Positions 1 through 8,375 of a stretch of DNA of 64,000 bases are shown in pieces. Every line of letters begins with the position of its first letter. The first letter of the stretch is position 1. The position numbers and the translations under genes are program-made. Source of the DNA: JTS-RE37 sp041744575 (GTDB lineage Bacteria; Bacteroidota; Bacteroidia; Flavobacteriales; Flavobacteriaceae); assembly GCA_041744575.1 (NCBI GenBank), contig JBGTKP010000054.1, positions 186,001-250,000 on the forward strand, read 5' to 3'. Below the pieces are notes generated by a model. The model was not told the DNA's origin and ran no database searches. It saw nothing but the letters and a program-made list of their open reading frames with translations.

Positions 1-108
1 AGTCCTTTGTTTCAGCCTCTGGCGACCTACTGTAAAACTTTGAGAGTGTCCGGAAGGCGTTGCAGCATCCTTGCCCGAATAATCCCCAATAGCATTGTAA
101 AATTACCA
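1..108. other. Left-edge stretch without a recognisable gene
   Basis: The first 108 bases lie downstream of the minus-strand LysE gene and hold no open frame or clear hairpin that I can support. Any gene here would have to extend out of the window to the left. Confidence 0.4.
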
Positions 109-732
109 CTATTTATCTGATATGAGAAGGTAGACCCCGATTCCTGCAAAGACCAGCACCTGGAACCATTTTAATGCCTTTGTGATTCCTGCTGACCGCA
201 AATAAACAGAAATAGACCCGGATAAAATCGCAATTAAAGAAAATACAATCGCTGTTACCCCCATGAATATAAATCCCAGGACAAAGAATTGTACAAGGGA
301 AGATACATCCTTACTGAAAAGGAATCCCGGAAAAAAAGCGAGAAAAAAAATGGCCACCTTCGGGTTAAGGACGTTCATTATAAAGCCTTGTCTGAATAAG
401 GTCACGGGCGTGCTTTTTAAGGATTTGCCATCTTCAAATGTCAGGGTAGATGGGCTTTGAGATATACGGTAGGCCAGATAAAAAAGATACAAAGCTCCAA
501 ATAATTTAATGGTAAAGAAAAGGTATTTACTTTCATTGATAATTGCCGAGACCCCGAAGGCAAGCAGGGAGATATGTACCAGGCAACCCGCAACAAGCCC
601 GGCAGTGCTGACCAAACCGGCTTTTTTTCCATTTGATATGCTCAACGAAAGTACGAACAGGTTATCGGGTCCCGGGGAGAGTGCCAGGCCTGCCGTGGCC
701 AGTGTAAAAGCTGCAAGTATTTCGAAATTCAT
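109..732 (-). CDS. LysE/RhtB family amino-acid exporter
   Basis: Inner-membrane exporter of the LysE/RhtB family, which moves amino acids or homoserine derivatives out of the cell. The N-terminal helix ends in the family motif LSPGPDN and about six hydrophobic segments follow over some 207 residues, the usual family length. I place the start at the internal Met (MNFEILAAF), because the upstream 18 codons of the open frame are polar and do not belong to the family, whose members begin directly with the first membrane helix. The substrate cannot be told from the sequence. It is transcribed alone, divergently from the Dabb gene. Confidence 0.85.
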   Translation of the reverse strand: MNFEILAAFTLATAGLALSPGPDNLFVLSLSISNGKKAGLVSTAGLVAGCLVHISLLAFGVSAIINESKYLFFTIKLFGALYLFYLAYRISQSPSTLTFEDGKSLKSTPVTLFRQGFIMNVLNPKVAIFFLAFFPGFLFSKDVSSLVQFFVLGFIFMGVTAIVFSLIAILSGSISVYLRSAGITKALKWFQVLVFAGIGVYLLISDK

Positions 733-848
733 TTCAGTTCCAAATGGATTACCGGATACTGACGGTAAAAATAAACTGTTTCCCATATATGAGGGGTTGA
801 ATCCTCAAAAGATGTTGCCTTTTTCATATCTTTCAAAAATTTTTAATT

Positions 849-1271
849 ATGACCTTGCCAAGAATGGCCACCCTCCTTTTGGTGGCAATAATCACACTTA
901 GTTTTACAAATGCCAATATGGATCAGTCGCAGAAGACAATGCAAAAAAACATGGCCTTTCAGGGAGACAGTCTGTTAAGACATGTGGTACTTTTTAAGTT
1001 CAAGGAGGATTCGCCTGCGGAGGCCATTGAGGAAATAAAAAATGCATTTGGTAATTTGCCGGCTAAGATACCGCAAGTCTACGCTTATGAGTGGGGACTC
1101 AACAATAGTCCGGAAGGGCTGAATAAAGACCTTACACATTGTTTTCTGGTGACCTTCAGGAGCGAAGAGGATAGGGCGGTATATCTTCCACATCCCGAGC
1201 ACATGGCCTTTGTCGAACTGCTTAAACCCCATCTGGCCGATGTTCTGGTCGTCGATTACTGGAGCAAATAG
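849..1271 (+). CDS. Dabb family (stress-responsive alpha/beta barrel) protein, probably exported
   Basis: The C-terminal ~100 residues match the Dabb ferredoxin-like fold: LLRHVVLFKFKEDSP at the start, a helix rich in Glu/Ala, then HPEHMAFVELLKPHL and a final VVDYW strand. Such domains dimerise into alpha/beta barrels. Their functions vary and are mostly unknown in bacteria. The first ~22 residues form a hydrophobic stretch that looks like a signal peptide (TLLLVAIITLSF), so the protein is probably periplasmic or membrane-tethered. It lies alone between the LysE gene and convergent pyrD. Confidence 0.75.
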   Translation: MTLPRMATLLLVAIITLSFTNANMDQSQKTMQKNMAFQGDSLLRHVVLFKFKEDSPAEAIEEIKNAFGNLPAKIPQVYAYEWGLNNSPEGLNKDLTHCFLVTFRSEEDRAVYLPHPEHMAFVELLKPHLADVLVVDYWSK

Positions 1272-1310
1272 TTTATCCTGGCCCTTTTACTATTATAATT
1301 GACCTAAGCG

Positions 1311-2369
1311 TCAGGCAATCGGAGGTTTCAAATTTTCCTGCTTTAAAATGGCCTTGTTGATCCTGCGAATTAATCCTGGACCTTCATATATAAATCCGGT
1401 CCATAATTGGATCAGATCGGCACCTGCCGCCAGTTTTTCCAAAGCATCGTCCGGAGAGTGGATTCCCCCCACCCCTATGATTGGAAATGCCTTATTGCTC
1501 CTTTCTGCCAAAAATCGAATCACTTCGGTGCTCCGGCTCTTAAGGGGCAAACCGCTTAATCCGCCGCTTTCTTCTGAAAGGCGGGTATTTGTCTGAAGTG
1601 AATCCCTGGAAACCGTGGTGTTGGTGGCAATAACCCCATCCGTTCCGGTAGTTATGATGATCTCGATGATATCCAGCAACTGCTCCTCTGAGAGGTCGGG
1701 AGCTATTTTTAAGAGTATTGGCTTTTCATCTATTTTCCGGGCCGCTGCCAGTAGTTTACCCTCCTTTTTAAGGGCTTCTAGCATTGCTTTCAGAGGTGCT
1801 TTATCCTGAAGTTCCCTAAGTCCCGGCGTATTTGGGGAACTGACATTGATCACAAAATAGTCAACATGGTCATGTAAGGCCCGGAGGCATTTGAGGTAAT
1901 CCAGCAATGCACTGCTGTTTGGGGTGGACTTATTTTTGCCGATATTCCCCCCGATCAGCACCCTGCGTTCTCTTTTAAGATTTTCAGCGGCGAATTGAAC
2001 GCCCTTATTATTAAATCCCATCCTGTTAATGATGGCCTGGTCTTCGGGGAGCCGAAATAATCTCGGTTTGGGGTTTCCTGTCTGGGGTTCCGGGGTGACT
2101 GTGCCTATCTCAATAAAGCCAAATCCAAAATCGGCCAATTCATTATACAGGACGGCATCTTTGTCAAATCCGGCCGCGAGTCCTACTGGATTTTCAAATC
2201 TTAAACCAAAAACCTGCTTATGTAGCGCTGGTTCCCGCATGAGATAATATTTGCGAATAAGGCGGTTGATTCCGAGTGCAGAAAGGATACGGATAAGGTA
2301 AAAGGAAAAATGGTGCACTTTTTCAGCGTCGAATTGGAAGAGTAAGGGCCGGAGCAGGAATTTGTACAT
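1311..2369 (-). CDS. pyrD: Dihydroorotate dehydrogenase (quinone), class 2
   Basis: Flavoenzyme that oxidises dihydroorotate to orotate with quinone as acceptor, the fourth step of pyrimidine synthesis, at the inner face of the inner membrane. The 352-residue length and the hydrophobic N-terminal helix (FHFSFYLIRIL-like region) are typical of class 2. Visible motifs include GFGFIEIGTVTP, INRMGFNNKG and the loop INVSSPNTPGLR that carries the catalytic Ser of class 2 enzymes. A near-perfect -7 box (TACTTTTG on the minus strand) lies about 20 bases upstream of the ATG, giving a very short leader. pyrF lies elsewhere in the window. Confidence 0.95.
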   Translation of the reverse strand: MYKFLLRPLLFQFDAEKVHHFSFYLIRILSALGINRLIRKYYLMREPALHKQVFGLRFENPVGLAAGFDKDAVLYNELADFGFGFIEIGTVTPEPQTGNPKPRLFRLPEDQAIINRMGFNNKGVQFAAENLKRERRVLIGGNIGKNKSTPNSSALLDYLKCLRALHDHVDYFVINVSSPNTPGLRELQDKAPLKAMLEALKKEGKLLAAARKIDEKPILLKIAPDLSEEQLLDIIEIIITTGTDGVIATNTTVSRDSLQTNTRLSEESGGLSGLPLKSRSTEVIRFLAERSNKAFPIIGVGGIHSPDDALEKLAAGADLIQLWTGFIYEGPGLIRRINKAILKQENLKPPIA

Positions 2370-2389
2370 TGCTTACACTGAAGTTTTCG

Positions 2390-2397
2390 CAAAAGTA
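2390..2397 (-). promoter_or_regulatory. Candidate -7 promoter box of pyrD
   Basis: On the minus strand this reads TACTTTTG, a full match to the Bacteroidota -7 consensus TAnnTTTG. No clear -33 TTTG is seen 17-23 bases upstream, so it rests on the -7 element and its place just before pyrD. Confidence 0.5.
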
Positions 2398-2452
2398 CGA
2401 AGTTCGCCGGGGAATAATTCCAGGATGAGAAATTCGGGGTCCGGGTTGGGAA

Positions 2453-2908
2453 TTATTCCGGATCTGACGTTTCCTCTGAGGACAAAATCGGGGTCAGTGG
2501 TTTCCGCAGGGCTTCGGCACAGAGTTCTACATATCGCTGGTATTGTTTTTCATTGAATAGCCCCAGGACCCGACTGTCATAATTTAATGACAGATGTGTC
2601 AGTCGGTCCTTTAAAACCTTGTATTTCTGAGCGAGGGTCAGCATTTCTTCCTGGGTGGATTGAGGATGGTTATCGAACAATTCCTTGATCTCATCCTCTA
2701 TAAGTTTACTTTCCATTCCCAGTTCACCGATCCACAATTCCATCTGATGCAACTGTGCATCATTTAACTGAAAGACGTCAGTGATGAGCTGTGTATCCTT
2801 TCCTCCTACCCCGAGAGTACAATTTTCCATTTGGGCCCGGGTTGTAGAAATAGCACAAATCAATAGCAATGTAAGTAGGTAAAAAGTTCTGGTAATCATT
2901 GGGTGCAT
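2453..2908 (-). CDS. Secreted helical protein of unknown function
   Basis: I do not recognise a named family. The 151-residue product starts with a clear signal peptide (hydrophobic run FYLLTLLLICAIS ending TRAQ, a typical cleavage site). The mature part is charged and probably all-helical (QLNDAQLHQMELWIGELG, MLTLAQKYKVLKDRL). Its arrangement is reminiscent of periplasmic Spy/CpxP-like helical proteins, but that comparison is only structural impression. It has few cysteines. The end is acidic (SSEETSDPE). It is divergent from pepT with about 60 bases between them. Confidence 0.7.
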   Translation of the reverse strand: MHPMITRTFYLLTLLLICAISTTRAQMENCTLGVGGKDTQLITDVFQLNDAQLHQMELWIGELGMESKLIEDEIKELFDNHPQSTQEEMLTLAQKYKVLKDRLTHLSLNYDSRVLGLFNEKQYQRYVELCAEALRKPLTPILSSEETSDPE

Positions 2909-2969
2909 ATGAATTTTGCAATTAAATTGACAAGTATATAAACTGTATTTTTAGCTAAAAATTATATCG

Positions 2970-4205
2970 ATGCGGCAGATTATAGATAGATTTATCAGTT
3001 ATGTAACCATAGATACTCAAAGTGATCCGGGGTCTGCTGCTACCCCCAGTACCGCCAAACAGTGGGATCTTGCAAAAAAACTTAGCGATGAACTCCTTCG
3101 TATGGGGCTGGAAGACGTGACCCTTGACGACAAGGCCTACGTGATGGCAAGTCTGCCTGCCACGGTCAATGGTGACATTCCGATCATCGGATTTATATCA
3201 CATTTTGATACCTCCCCTGACTATTCAGGAAAAGGAGTAAGTCCAAGGGTGGTGGATCACTATGACGGAGGCCGGATTGTTCTTAGCCGGAATCCAGAGA
3301 TTATTCTATCCCCTGATTATTTTCCGGAGTTAAGACAGTATATAGGGCAAACACTTATTGTAACGGACGGAACCACTTTGCTGGGAGCTGATGATAAGGC
3401 AGGAATAACAGAAATTATGGAGGCCTTACAATATTTGAAAGACCATCCGGAAATTGAACATGGGCGCATCCGGATCTGTTTCACGCCAGACGAGGAGATA
3501 GGTCGCGGAGCCCACCATTTTGATGTTGAGAAATTCGGGGCAGCCTGGGCCTATACCATGGATGGGGGGGCTGTCGGGGAATTGGAATATGAAAATTTCA
3601 ATGCCGCCTCCGCAAAAGTAACTATTCGTGGGAAAGGCGTTCATCCGGGCCATGCCAAGGGAAAAATGATCAATGCGATTAATGTATTATCCGATTTTAT
3701 CTCACGGATGCCCCGCAGTGAAGTCCCTGAAAAAACCTGGCAAAGGGAAGGATTCTTTCATGTTCACCATTTACAGGGGGAAATAGAAACGGCTGTGATG
3801 GAACTGATCATCCGGGATCATGACCGGAAAAGATTTGAAACCAGAAAAAAATTGCTACGCGAAATAACCGGAGCACTGACACAAGAATATGGAGAAATCA
3901 TCGTCCTCGAAATGCATGATCAGTATTATAATATGAAGGAAAAAGTTGTTCCTGTATTTCATATTGTAGAAATCGCTGCGGAAGCAATGAAGGCAGTTGG
4001 AATTGAACCTGTCATTCAGCCTATTCGCGGAGGTACGGATGGATCCCAGCTAAGCTTTAAAGGACTCCCCTGCCCTAATATATTTGCAGGAGGCCACAAT
4101 TTTCATGGAAAATATGAATTTATCGCTGTGGAAAGTATGGAAAAAGCAGTGGAAGTTATTGTGAAAATTTGCGAACTTACAGCAGTAAAATACAGGGAAA
4201 CATGA
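2970..4205 (+). CDS. pepT: Peptidase T (tripeptide aminopeptidase, M20B)
   Basis: Cytoplasmic dizinc aminopeptidase that releases the N-terminal residue from tripeptides. At 411 residues it has the usual family length, and the M20 metal and catalytic motifs are all visible in order: SHFDTSPD, LGADDKAGI, FTPDEEIGRG, YTMDGG and, near the end, GGHNFHGKYEF. The start MRQIIDRFISYV matches the family. The stop codon overlaps the start of the next gene (ATGA), so the two are co-transcribed and probably translationally coupled. Confidence 0.95.
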   Translation: MRQIIDRFISYVTIDTQSDPGSAATPSTAKQWDLAKKLSDELLRMGLEDVTLDDKAYVMASLPATVNGDIPIIGFISHFDTSPDYSGKGVSPRVVDHYDGGRIVLSRNPEIILSPDYFPELRQYIGQTLIVTDGTTLLGADDKAGITEIMEALQYLKDHPEIEHGRIRICFTPDEEIGRGAHHFDVEKFGAAWAYTMDGGAVGELEYENFNAASAKVTIRGKGVHPGHAKGKMINAINVLSDFISRMPRSEVPEKTWQREGFFHVHHLQGEIETAVMELIIRDHDRKRFETRKKLLREITGALTQEYGEIIVLEMHDQYYNMKEKVVPVFHIVEIAAEAMKAVGIEPVIQPIRGGTDGSQLSFKGLPCPNIFAGGHNFHGKYEFIAVESMEKAVEVIVKICELTAVKYRET

Positions 4206-4798
4206 CATCGTCCGAAAAAATCGAGGCTTATTTTGCCGTGGAACATCCATTCCGAAACGCCCTGGGCATCTTGCGGGATATTGCCTCAAAAACATCGGCG
4301 ATGGCCACCCACAAATGGGGAGCCCCGGTCTATACTATCAATAACAAAAATATTTTCGCCATCCTGCGTTTTAAATCCCATTTTGGGATTTGGTTTTACA
4401 ACGGCGTTTATCTCACGGATCCTAAAAATGTGCTGGAAAACGCTCAGGATGGCAAGACAAAGGCCATGCGACACTGGAAATTCTATCGGGAAGGCGATAT
4501 AGATCGGGCCGGGGTGTTGGCTTATATCAAAGAAGCCATTGAGAATCACGAAAAGGGAAGGGAATGGAAGCCGGAGCGGAAATCATCGGAATTAAACCTA
4601 CCTCATATGCTTATACAGGCCCTTGATAGAAACAAAGCAATAAACGCGGCCTTCGAAAAGCTGACACCCTATAAAAGGAGGGAGTATTGCCAATTTATTT
4701 CAGAAGCCAAATTAGAAAAGACCAAGGAATCGCGTCTCGAAAAGATATTACCTTTGATTGCAAAGGGTATAGGACTCCATGATAAATACAAATCATAA
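4202..4798 (+). CDS. DUF1801 / YdeI (OmpD-associated) family protein
   Basis: A 198-residue cytoplasmic protein with two parts. The N-terminal half has the DUF1801 pattern (ATHKWGAPVYTINNKNIFAI and FKSHFGIWFYNGVYL). The C-terminal half has the YdeI pattern (LDRNKAINAAFEKLTPYKRREYCQFISEAK). The biochemical role of either domain is not known. The start is the ATG that overlaps the pepT stop codon by four bases. The open frame extends 11 codons further upstream, but those lie inside pepT. A second DUF1801 protein is encoded at 13304-13648. Confidence 0.85.
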   Translation: MTSSEKIEAYFAVEHPFRNALGILRDIASKTSAMATHKWGAPVYTINNKNIFAILRFKSHFGIWFYNGVYLTDPKNVLENAQDGKTKAMRHWKFYREGDIDRAGVLAYIKEAIENHEKGREWKPERKSSELNLPHMLIQALDRNKAINAAFEKLTPYKRREYCQFISEAKLEKTKESRLEKILPLIAKGIGLHDKYKS

Positions 4799-4833
4799 GC
4801 GGCCTGCCGCTACCTTACCACTTCCGTTACGAT

Positions 4834-4850
4834 CCGGTTTTTTAAACCGG
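4834..4850. terminator. Palindrome CCGGTTT-TTT-AAACCGG between convergent genes
   Basis: A perfect 7-bp stem with a 3-base loop lies between the convergent YdeI and Gfo/Idh/MocA genes and overlaps the stop codon of the latter. There is no long T run on either side, so it is only a candidate transcription end for one or both strands. Confidence 0.35.
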
Positions 4851-6188
4851 TAACTCCCATCCGTTGTGATAGGAGGCCTCCAGGTATTTGTTTGCCTCTG
4901 CATCAGTAAATTTACCCTTGGGGGCATCCCAGTACAATCGGTTCCCGGATTTATAGGCCACGTTGCCCATATGAGAAACCAGTGCCGCATCAAATCCTAT
5001 TTTAATAGGAGCGTGAAGGCTTTTGGCGTCCCTGCTTTTTACCGCATCTATAAAATTCCGCGTATGCAGGTCCAGGCCGTTGCCCTGGTTTTGCTGGAGC
5101 GGTAATGCATCCATTTTTGGTATTCCCTGCTTGCCCCAACCTTGAAATTCATTTTCGGGTATTACCTCCCACCCGTTTCTGTCAAGGACAAGTGTGCCGT
5201 TGTTTCCAATAAAAGCTACCCCATGGTTCCGACCATAGTTGCCACCGTCTATGCCGGTGGCATGTTCCCAAAGAATGGAAAATCCATCAAATTCAAACAC
5301 CGTCTGAAGGGTATCAGGCGTTTCTGAAGCGTCATCCGGATAGGCGAATTTCCCGCCAAGCGCCATCACTGATTTTGGGGTGGACGCTTTCATGCCATAT
5401 AGGGCATAGTCGATCATGTGTACCCCCCAATCTGTCATCAGCCCACCGGCATAATCCCAGAACCACCGAAAGTTAAAATGAAACCGGTTCGCATTGAATG
5501 GTCTCTGGGGGGCCGGTCCCAACCACATCTTGTAGTCTACCCCCTGAGGCGCAGCACTGTCGGGTTGTACGTTCACCGGTTTCATCCATCCCTGGTATGC
5601 CCAGGCCTTGGCAAGCCGGATAGCGCCCAGTTTCCCTGAATGCACAAAGTTGATGGCATCTACAAAGTGCGGCTGGCTTCGCTGCCATTGTCCTATCTGT
5701 ACCATGCGGTCACTGTTGCCCACGGCATCATGCATGATATGTGATTCCTGAATGGAGTTGGCAATGGGTTTTTCACAATACACGTCCTTCCCGGACTGCA
5801 ATGCATCGATCAACTGAAGACAATGCCAGTGATCCGGGGTACCGATTATTACAACGTCTATATCCTTATTTTCAAGTAATTTCCTGTAATCGCCGTACCA
5901 TTTTGGTTTTTTTATTCCCGCCTTTGCAAGCTCAGCAGTCTGTCTTTCCAGAACACGCTCATCCACATCACAAAGTGCTACCAGGGTCACTTCACTCATT
6001 TTCAGGAAAGAGGTCAGATCCGAGAAACCCATGCCGTTGCAACCGATGAGCCCTACATTGATCCTGTCATTAGGGCTTACCCTCTTGCGCATGGCGGCAA
6101 GTAATTCAACCGGGAAAAGAAAAGCCGCCCCGGAACCAAGAAGTGCCAGGGAACCGTGTTTTAAGAATTGTCTTCTGTGAGTTTTCAT
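4842..6188 (-). CDS. Gfo/Idh/MocA family oxidoreductase, Tat-exported
   Basis: NAD(P)-dependent sugar-type oxidoreductase of the Gfo/Idh/MocA superfamily. The N-terminus begins KTHRRQFLKHGSLALLGSG, a twin-arginine signal, so the folded protein with its cofactor is probably exported to the periplasm. A Rossmann strand follows (INVGLIGCNGMG), then IIGTPDHWH and the family signature CEKPIAN with the catalytic Lys. The C-terminal half includes WFWDYAGGLMTDWGVHMIDY, typical of the Bacteroidota Tat-type subgroup. The substrate cannot be read from the sequence. The gene is transcribed alone, and a hairpin at 6250-6270 separates it from the yajC operon. Confidence 0.9.
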   Translation of the reverse strand: MKTHRRQFLKHGSLALLGSGAAFLFPVELLAAMRKRVSPNDRINVGLIGCNGMGFSDLTSFLKMSEVTLVALCDVDERVLERQTAELAKAGIKKPKWYGDYRKLLENKDIDVVIIGTPDHWHCLQLIDALQSGKDVYCEKPIANSIQESHIMHDAVGNSDRMVQIGQWQRSQPHFVDAINFVHSGKLGAIRLAKAWAYQGWMKPVNVQPDSAAPQGVDYKMWLGPAPQRPFNANRFHFNFRWFWDYAGGLMTDWGVHMIDYALYGMKASTPKSVMALGGKFAYPDDASETPDTLQTVFEFDGFSILWEHATGIDGGNYGRNHGVAFIGNNGTLVLDRNGWEVIPENEFQGWGKQGIPKMDALPLQQNQGNGLDLHTRNFIDAVKSRDAKSLHAPIKIGFDAALVSHMGNVAYKSGNRLYWDAPKGKFTDAEANKYLEASYHNGWELPV

Positions 6189-6242
6189 GAATTGAACAAG
6201 TTAGACCGTATGAATATAAGTAATTTATCCCTAATCTCTGTT

Positions 6243-6270
6243 CAAAAAAAATACCGCTGGTAGCGGTATT
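6243..6270 (-). terminator. Rho-independent terminator after yajC
   Basis: AATACCGCT pairs with AGCGGTATT (9 bp, 3-base loop). Read on the minus strand, the stem is followed by a run of seven T, so it ends the nusB-DUF1573-yajC operon. The plus-strand side also has a T run, but no plus-strand gene ends here. Confidence 0.8.
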
Positions 6271-6296
6271 TTTATGATGGGCGGGTACTGGACACG

Positions 6297-6584
6297 CTAT
6301 TTGTCTTTGGAGTTATTGAGCTTTCTGCTCATCTCCATGGAAATGCTTGACCTGTCAAATTTTAACCTTCCGGCCATGGTTTCGATGATACAGGAAAAAT
6401 CACTGTCATTAAGCTCAACCACTTTTCCATGGAGTCCGCTTTTGGTGATAATGCGGTCTCCCTTTTTCAATTCCTGAGAGAATTTCTTCTCATCTTTCTG
6501 CCGCTTCATTTGCGGACGGATCATGAAAAAGTACGCTACCACAAAAATCAGTAGCATTGGCAAAAATTGGCTGATATTCTCCAT
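6297..6584 (-). CDS. yajC: Sec translocon accessory subunit YajC
   Basis: Small single-span inner-membrane protein that joins SecDF and the SecYEG translocon. The 95 residues show an N-terminal helix (LPMLLIFVVAYFFMIRPQMKR) followed by the family's KGDRIITKSGLHGKVVELND beta domain. It is last in the operon nusB-DUF1573-yajC, 16 bases after the DUF1573 stop, and is followed by a strong terminator. Confidence 0.93.
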   Translation of the reverse strand: MENISQFLPMLLIFVVAYFFMIRPQMKRQKDEKKFSQELKKGDRIITKSGLHGKVVELNDSDFSCIIETMAGRLKFDRSSISMEMSRKLNNSKDK

Positions 6585-6600
6585 ACTTAATGTTGGCTTA

Positions 6601-7083
6601 TTATTTTACTGGCCCCAGGGCTGCGGAAGAATTGCCTTCCTTGGCATTCACAAATGCCATAATTCGAAGCATTTCCGTTCCTTTTTCGGTATTAGCGGTA
6701 ACCGTAATGCTCTTTGTAACCTGGTTTTGTCCCGATCCGTTAAACTTGACAATCAGTTCACCTGTGTCTCCCGGAGAGATGGGGGTATTTTTCGGATACT
6801 CAGGAATGGTGCAACCACAACTGCTGGTTGCATTCGTGATTATCAAAGGGGCATTGCCCGTATTGGTGAATTTAAAACTGGTTTCCTGAGGCGTTCCCTG
6901 TTCAATAGTCCCAAAATCGTGCTCCTGCTTCTCAAAAGTCATCACAGGAAGGTTTTTTGCGGCAACATCCCTATCTGCGGCGACTTCTACCTTAGATGTA
7001 TCGATTTTACTGGAAGCTTTTTCCTTACAGGCCATGAAACCGACCAAGGAGGCAACACATAGTACAATACCTATTTTTTTCAT
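6601..7083 (-). CDS. DUF1573 domain lipoprotein
   Basis: Lipoprotein with a signal peptide ending in a lipobox (SLVGFMAC; the Cys is near residue 19). The mature part carries DUF1573, an immunoglobulin-like domain common in Bacteroidota surface proteins: HDFGTIEQG, FKFTNTGNAPLIITNATSSCGC and PGDTGELIVKF. The role is unknown and is probably structural or adhesive in the envelope. The neighbours nusB and yajC are in the same direction with short gaps. Confidence 0.88.
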   Translation of the reverse strand: MKKIGIVLCVASLVGFMACKEKASSKIDTSKVEVAADRDVAAKNLPVMTFEKQEHDFGTIEQGTPQETSFKFTNTGNAPLIITNATSSCGCTIPEYPKNTPISPGDTGELIVKFNGSGQNQVTKSITVTANTEKGTEMLRIMAFVNAKEGNSSAALGPVK

Positions 7084-7128
7084 TGTTACGGATTTTAATA
7101 TTTCGCAGCAAAATTAAGGAATATTCTT

Positions 7129-8076
7129 TTACAATAGTCCCCGCCCCATTTTTTTAAGTTTGCCGTCGGCCCTGTATTCCCTTACCAGCTTGTCAAGGAT
7201 CCCATTGATAAAAATACTGCTTTTCGGAGTTGAATATTCCTTGGCAATTTCAAGGTATTCATTGATTGTGACCCGTTCCGGGATCGATGGAAAGTTGAGC
7301 AATTCACAAATTGCCATTTTTAATAAAATCGCGTCGATATCGGCGATCCTGTCCTTATCCCAGTTGGGCGTTTTACCTTCGATCTCCCTTACGAGAGATT
7401 CATTTTTCTGCATTGTCTGTCTGAGAAGATCGCGTGCAAAATCCATATCTTCGGTATCTTTCAGGAGCCTTGGCAGAAAAAAGGAATCGTGCTGGTTTTC
7501 TTTTAATTTGGTCAATTGTCTCAGGATAAACGTATTTACCAATGGAATATCATCTACCCAGGTAAGTTTATCGTCTTCGAGGTATTCATAGATCTTTTCA
7601 TTCGGCGCGATCACTTCCTTAAAAATTTCCATAATGAAGTTTCTGTCTTCTTCAAAATTCCCCCCTGAGGCCGCCATATAGGACTCATAAATCGGGCTGG
7701 AAATTATTTCTTTGTAAACCAGTCTGACATATTCCTCATTGAGGTACCAATTCTTTAATTTTCGTTTTTCAAGCTCTCTTGACAGCAGCTCGTTGTTAAC
7801 GATCTGGAGCAATACCTTGTTTTGAATGAATTTCTCCTGATCAGGAAAGCTGTCTGAATTGGTTGTCAGGTATTTTCTGGAGGAGAGAAGCACATGTCTG
7901 CCGGCCATTTCGTGCACTTCCCTGAGAAGGCTGAGGATAAGGAGGTAAAGGGTATAGGTGTTATCTATGCTTGCTTTTAAAAATTTCTCCTGTCTTTCCA
8001 GTGGTTCGTCCCGGGACTGGGTCAGGGCATAAACGCACTGCATCACTTTCATTCGGATATGCCTTCTTGTAAGCAT
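7129..8076 (-). CDS. nusB: Transcription antitermination factor NusB, long form
   Basis: NusB acts with NusE (S10) in rRNA antitermination. The start TRRHIRMKVMQCVYAL and the C-terminal part (LLKMAICELLNFPSIPERV, INEYLEIAKEYSTPKSSIF, INGILDKL) are clear family motifs. At 315 residues it is about twice the classical length of ~140. The extra material lies in the middle (about residues 50-190), which I read as a Bacteroidota-type expansion splitting or preceding the helical core. It heads the operon with DUF1573 and yajC. A -7-like box lies at 8113-8120. Confidence 0.9.
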   Translation of the reverse strand: MLTRRHIRMKVMQCVYALTQSRDEPLERQEKFLKASIDNTYTLYLLILSLLREVHEMAGRHVLLSSRKYLTTNSDSFPDQEKFIQNKVLLQIVNNELLSRELEKRKLKNWYLNEEYVRLVYKEIISSPIYESYMAASGGNFEEDRNFIMEIFKEVIAPNEKIYEYLEDDKLTWVDDIPLVNTFILRQLTKLKENQHDSFFLPRLLKDTEDMDFARDLLRQTMQKNESLVREIEGKTPNWDKDRIADIDAILLKMAICELLNFPSIPERVTINEYLEIAKEYSTPKSSIFINGILDKLVREYRADGKLKKMGRGLL

Positions 8077-8375
8077 TTTAAAAGAACCTTATAGTTGATT
8101 GATCCTGCAGCGCAAAAATAATACTATATTTTAGATACATTCGCCTTCTTTGATGTCTTTATTGGACAAAGCTTACATGATCTTACCGCAAATAACCCGC
8201 GAGGTATGTTGTACCGGAGTTTCGAAATCAGGTGGATAAGTATCATGAGGTTCACTACATCCGTATTGACTACCGGTTGCTCTAAAACGGCCTGGCAGTT
8301 TCTCACATCGGATTGCAGCCAATCCGTTATCTTTGCCTTTGGACCTCCAAATAGATCCATTATCTGATTGACTTC
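8077..8375. other. Divergent intergenic region nusB / ABC exporter
   Basis: About 300 bases lie between two divergent genes. It contains a minus-strand box reading TATTTTTG (8113-8120), which fits the TAnnTTTG -7 consensus for nusB. A minus-strand frame from 8393 to 8124 stays open for 89 codons, but it overlaps the start of the ABC exporter and matches nothing I know. I do not count it as a gene. Confidence 0.4.
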
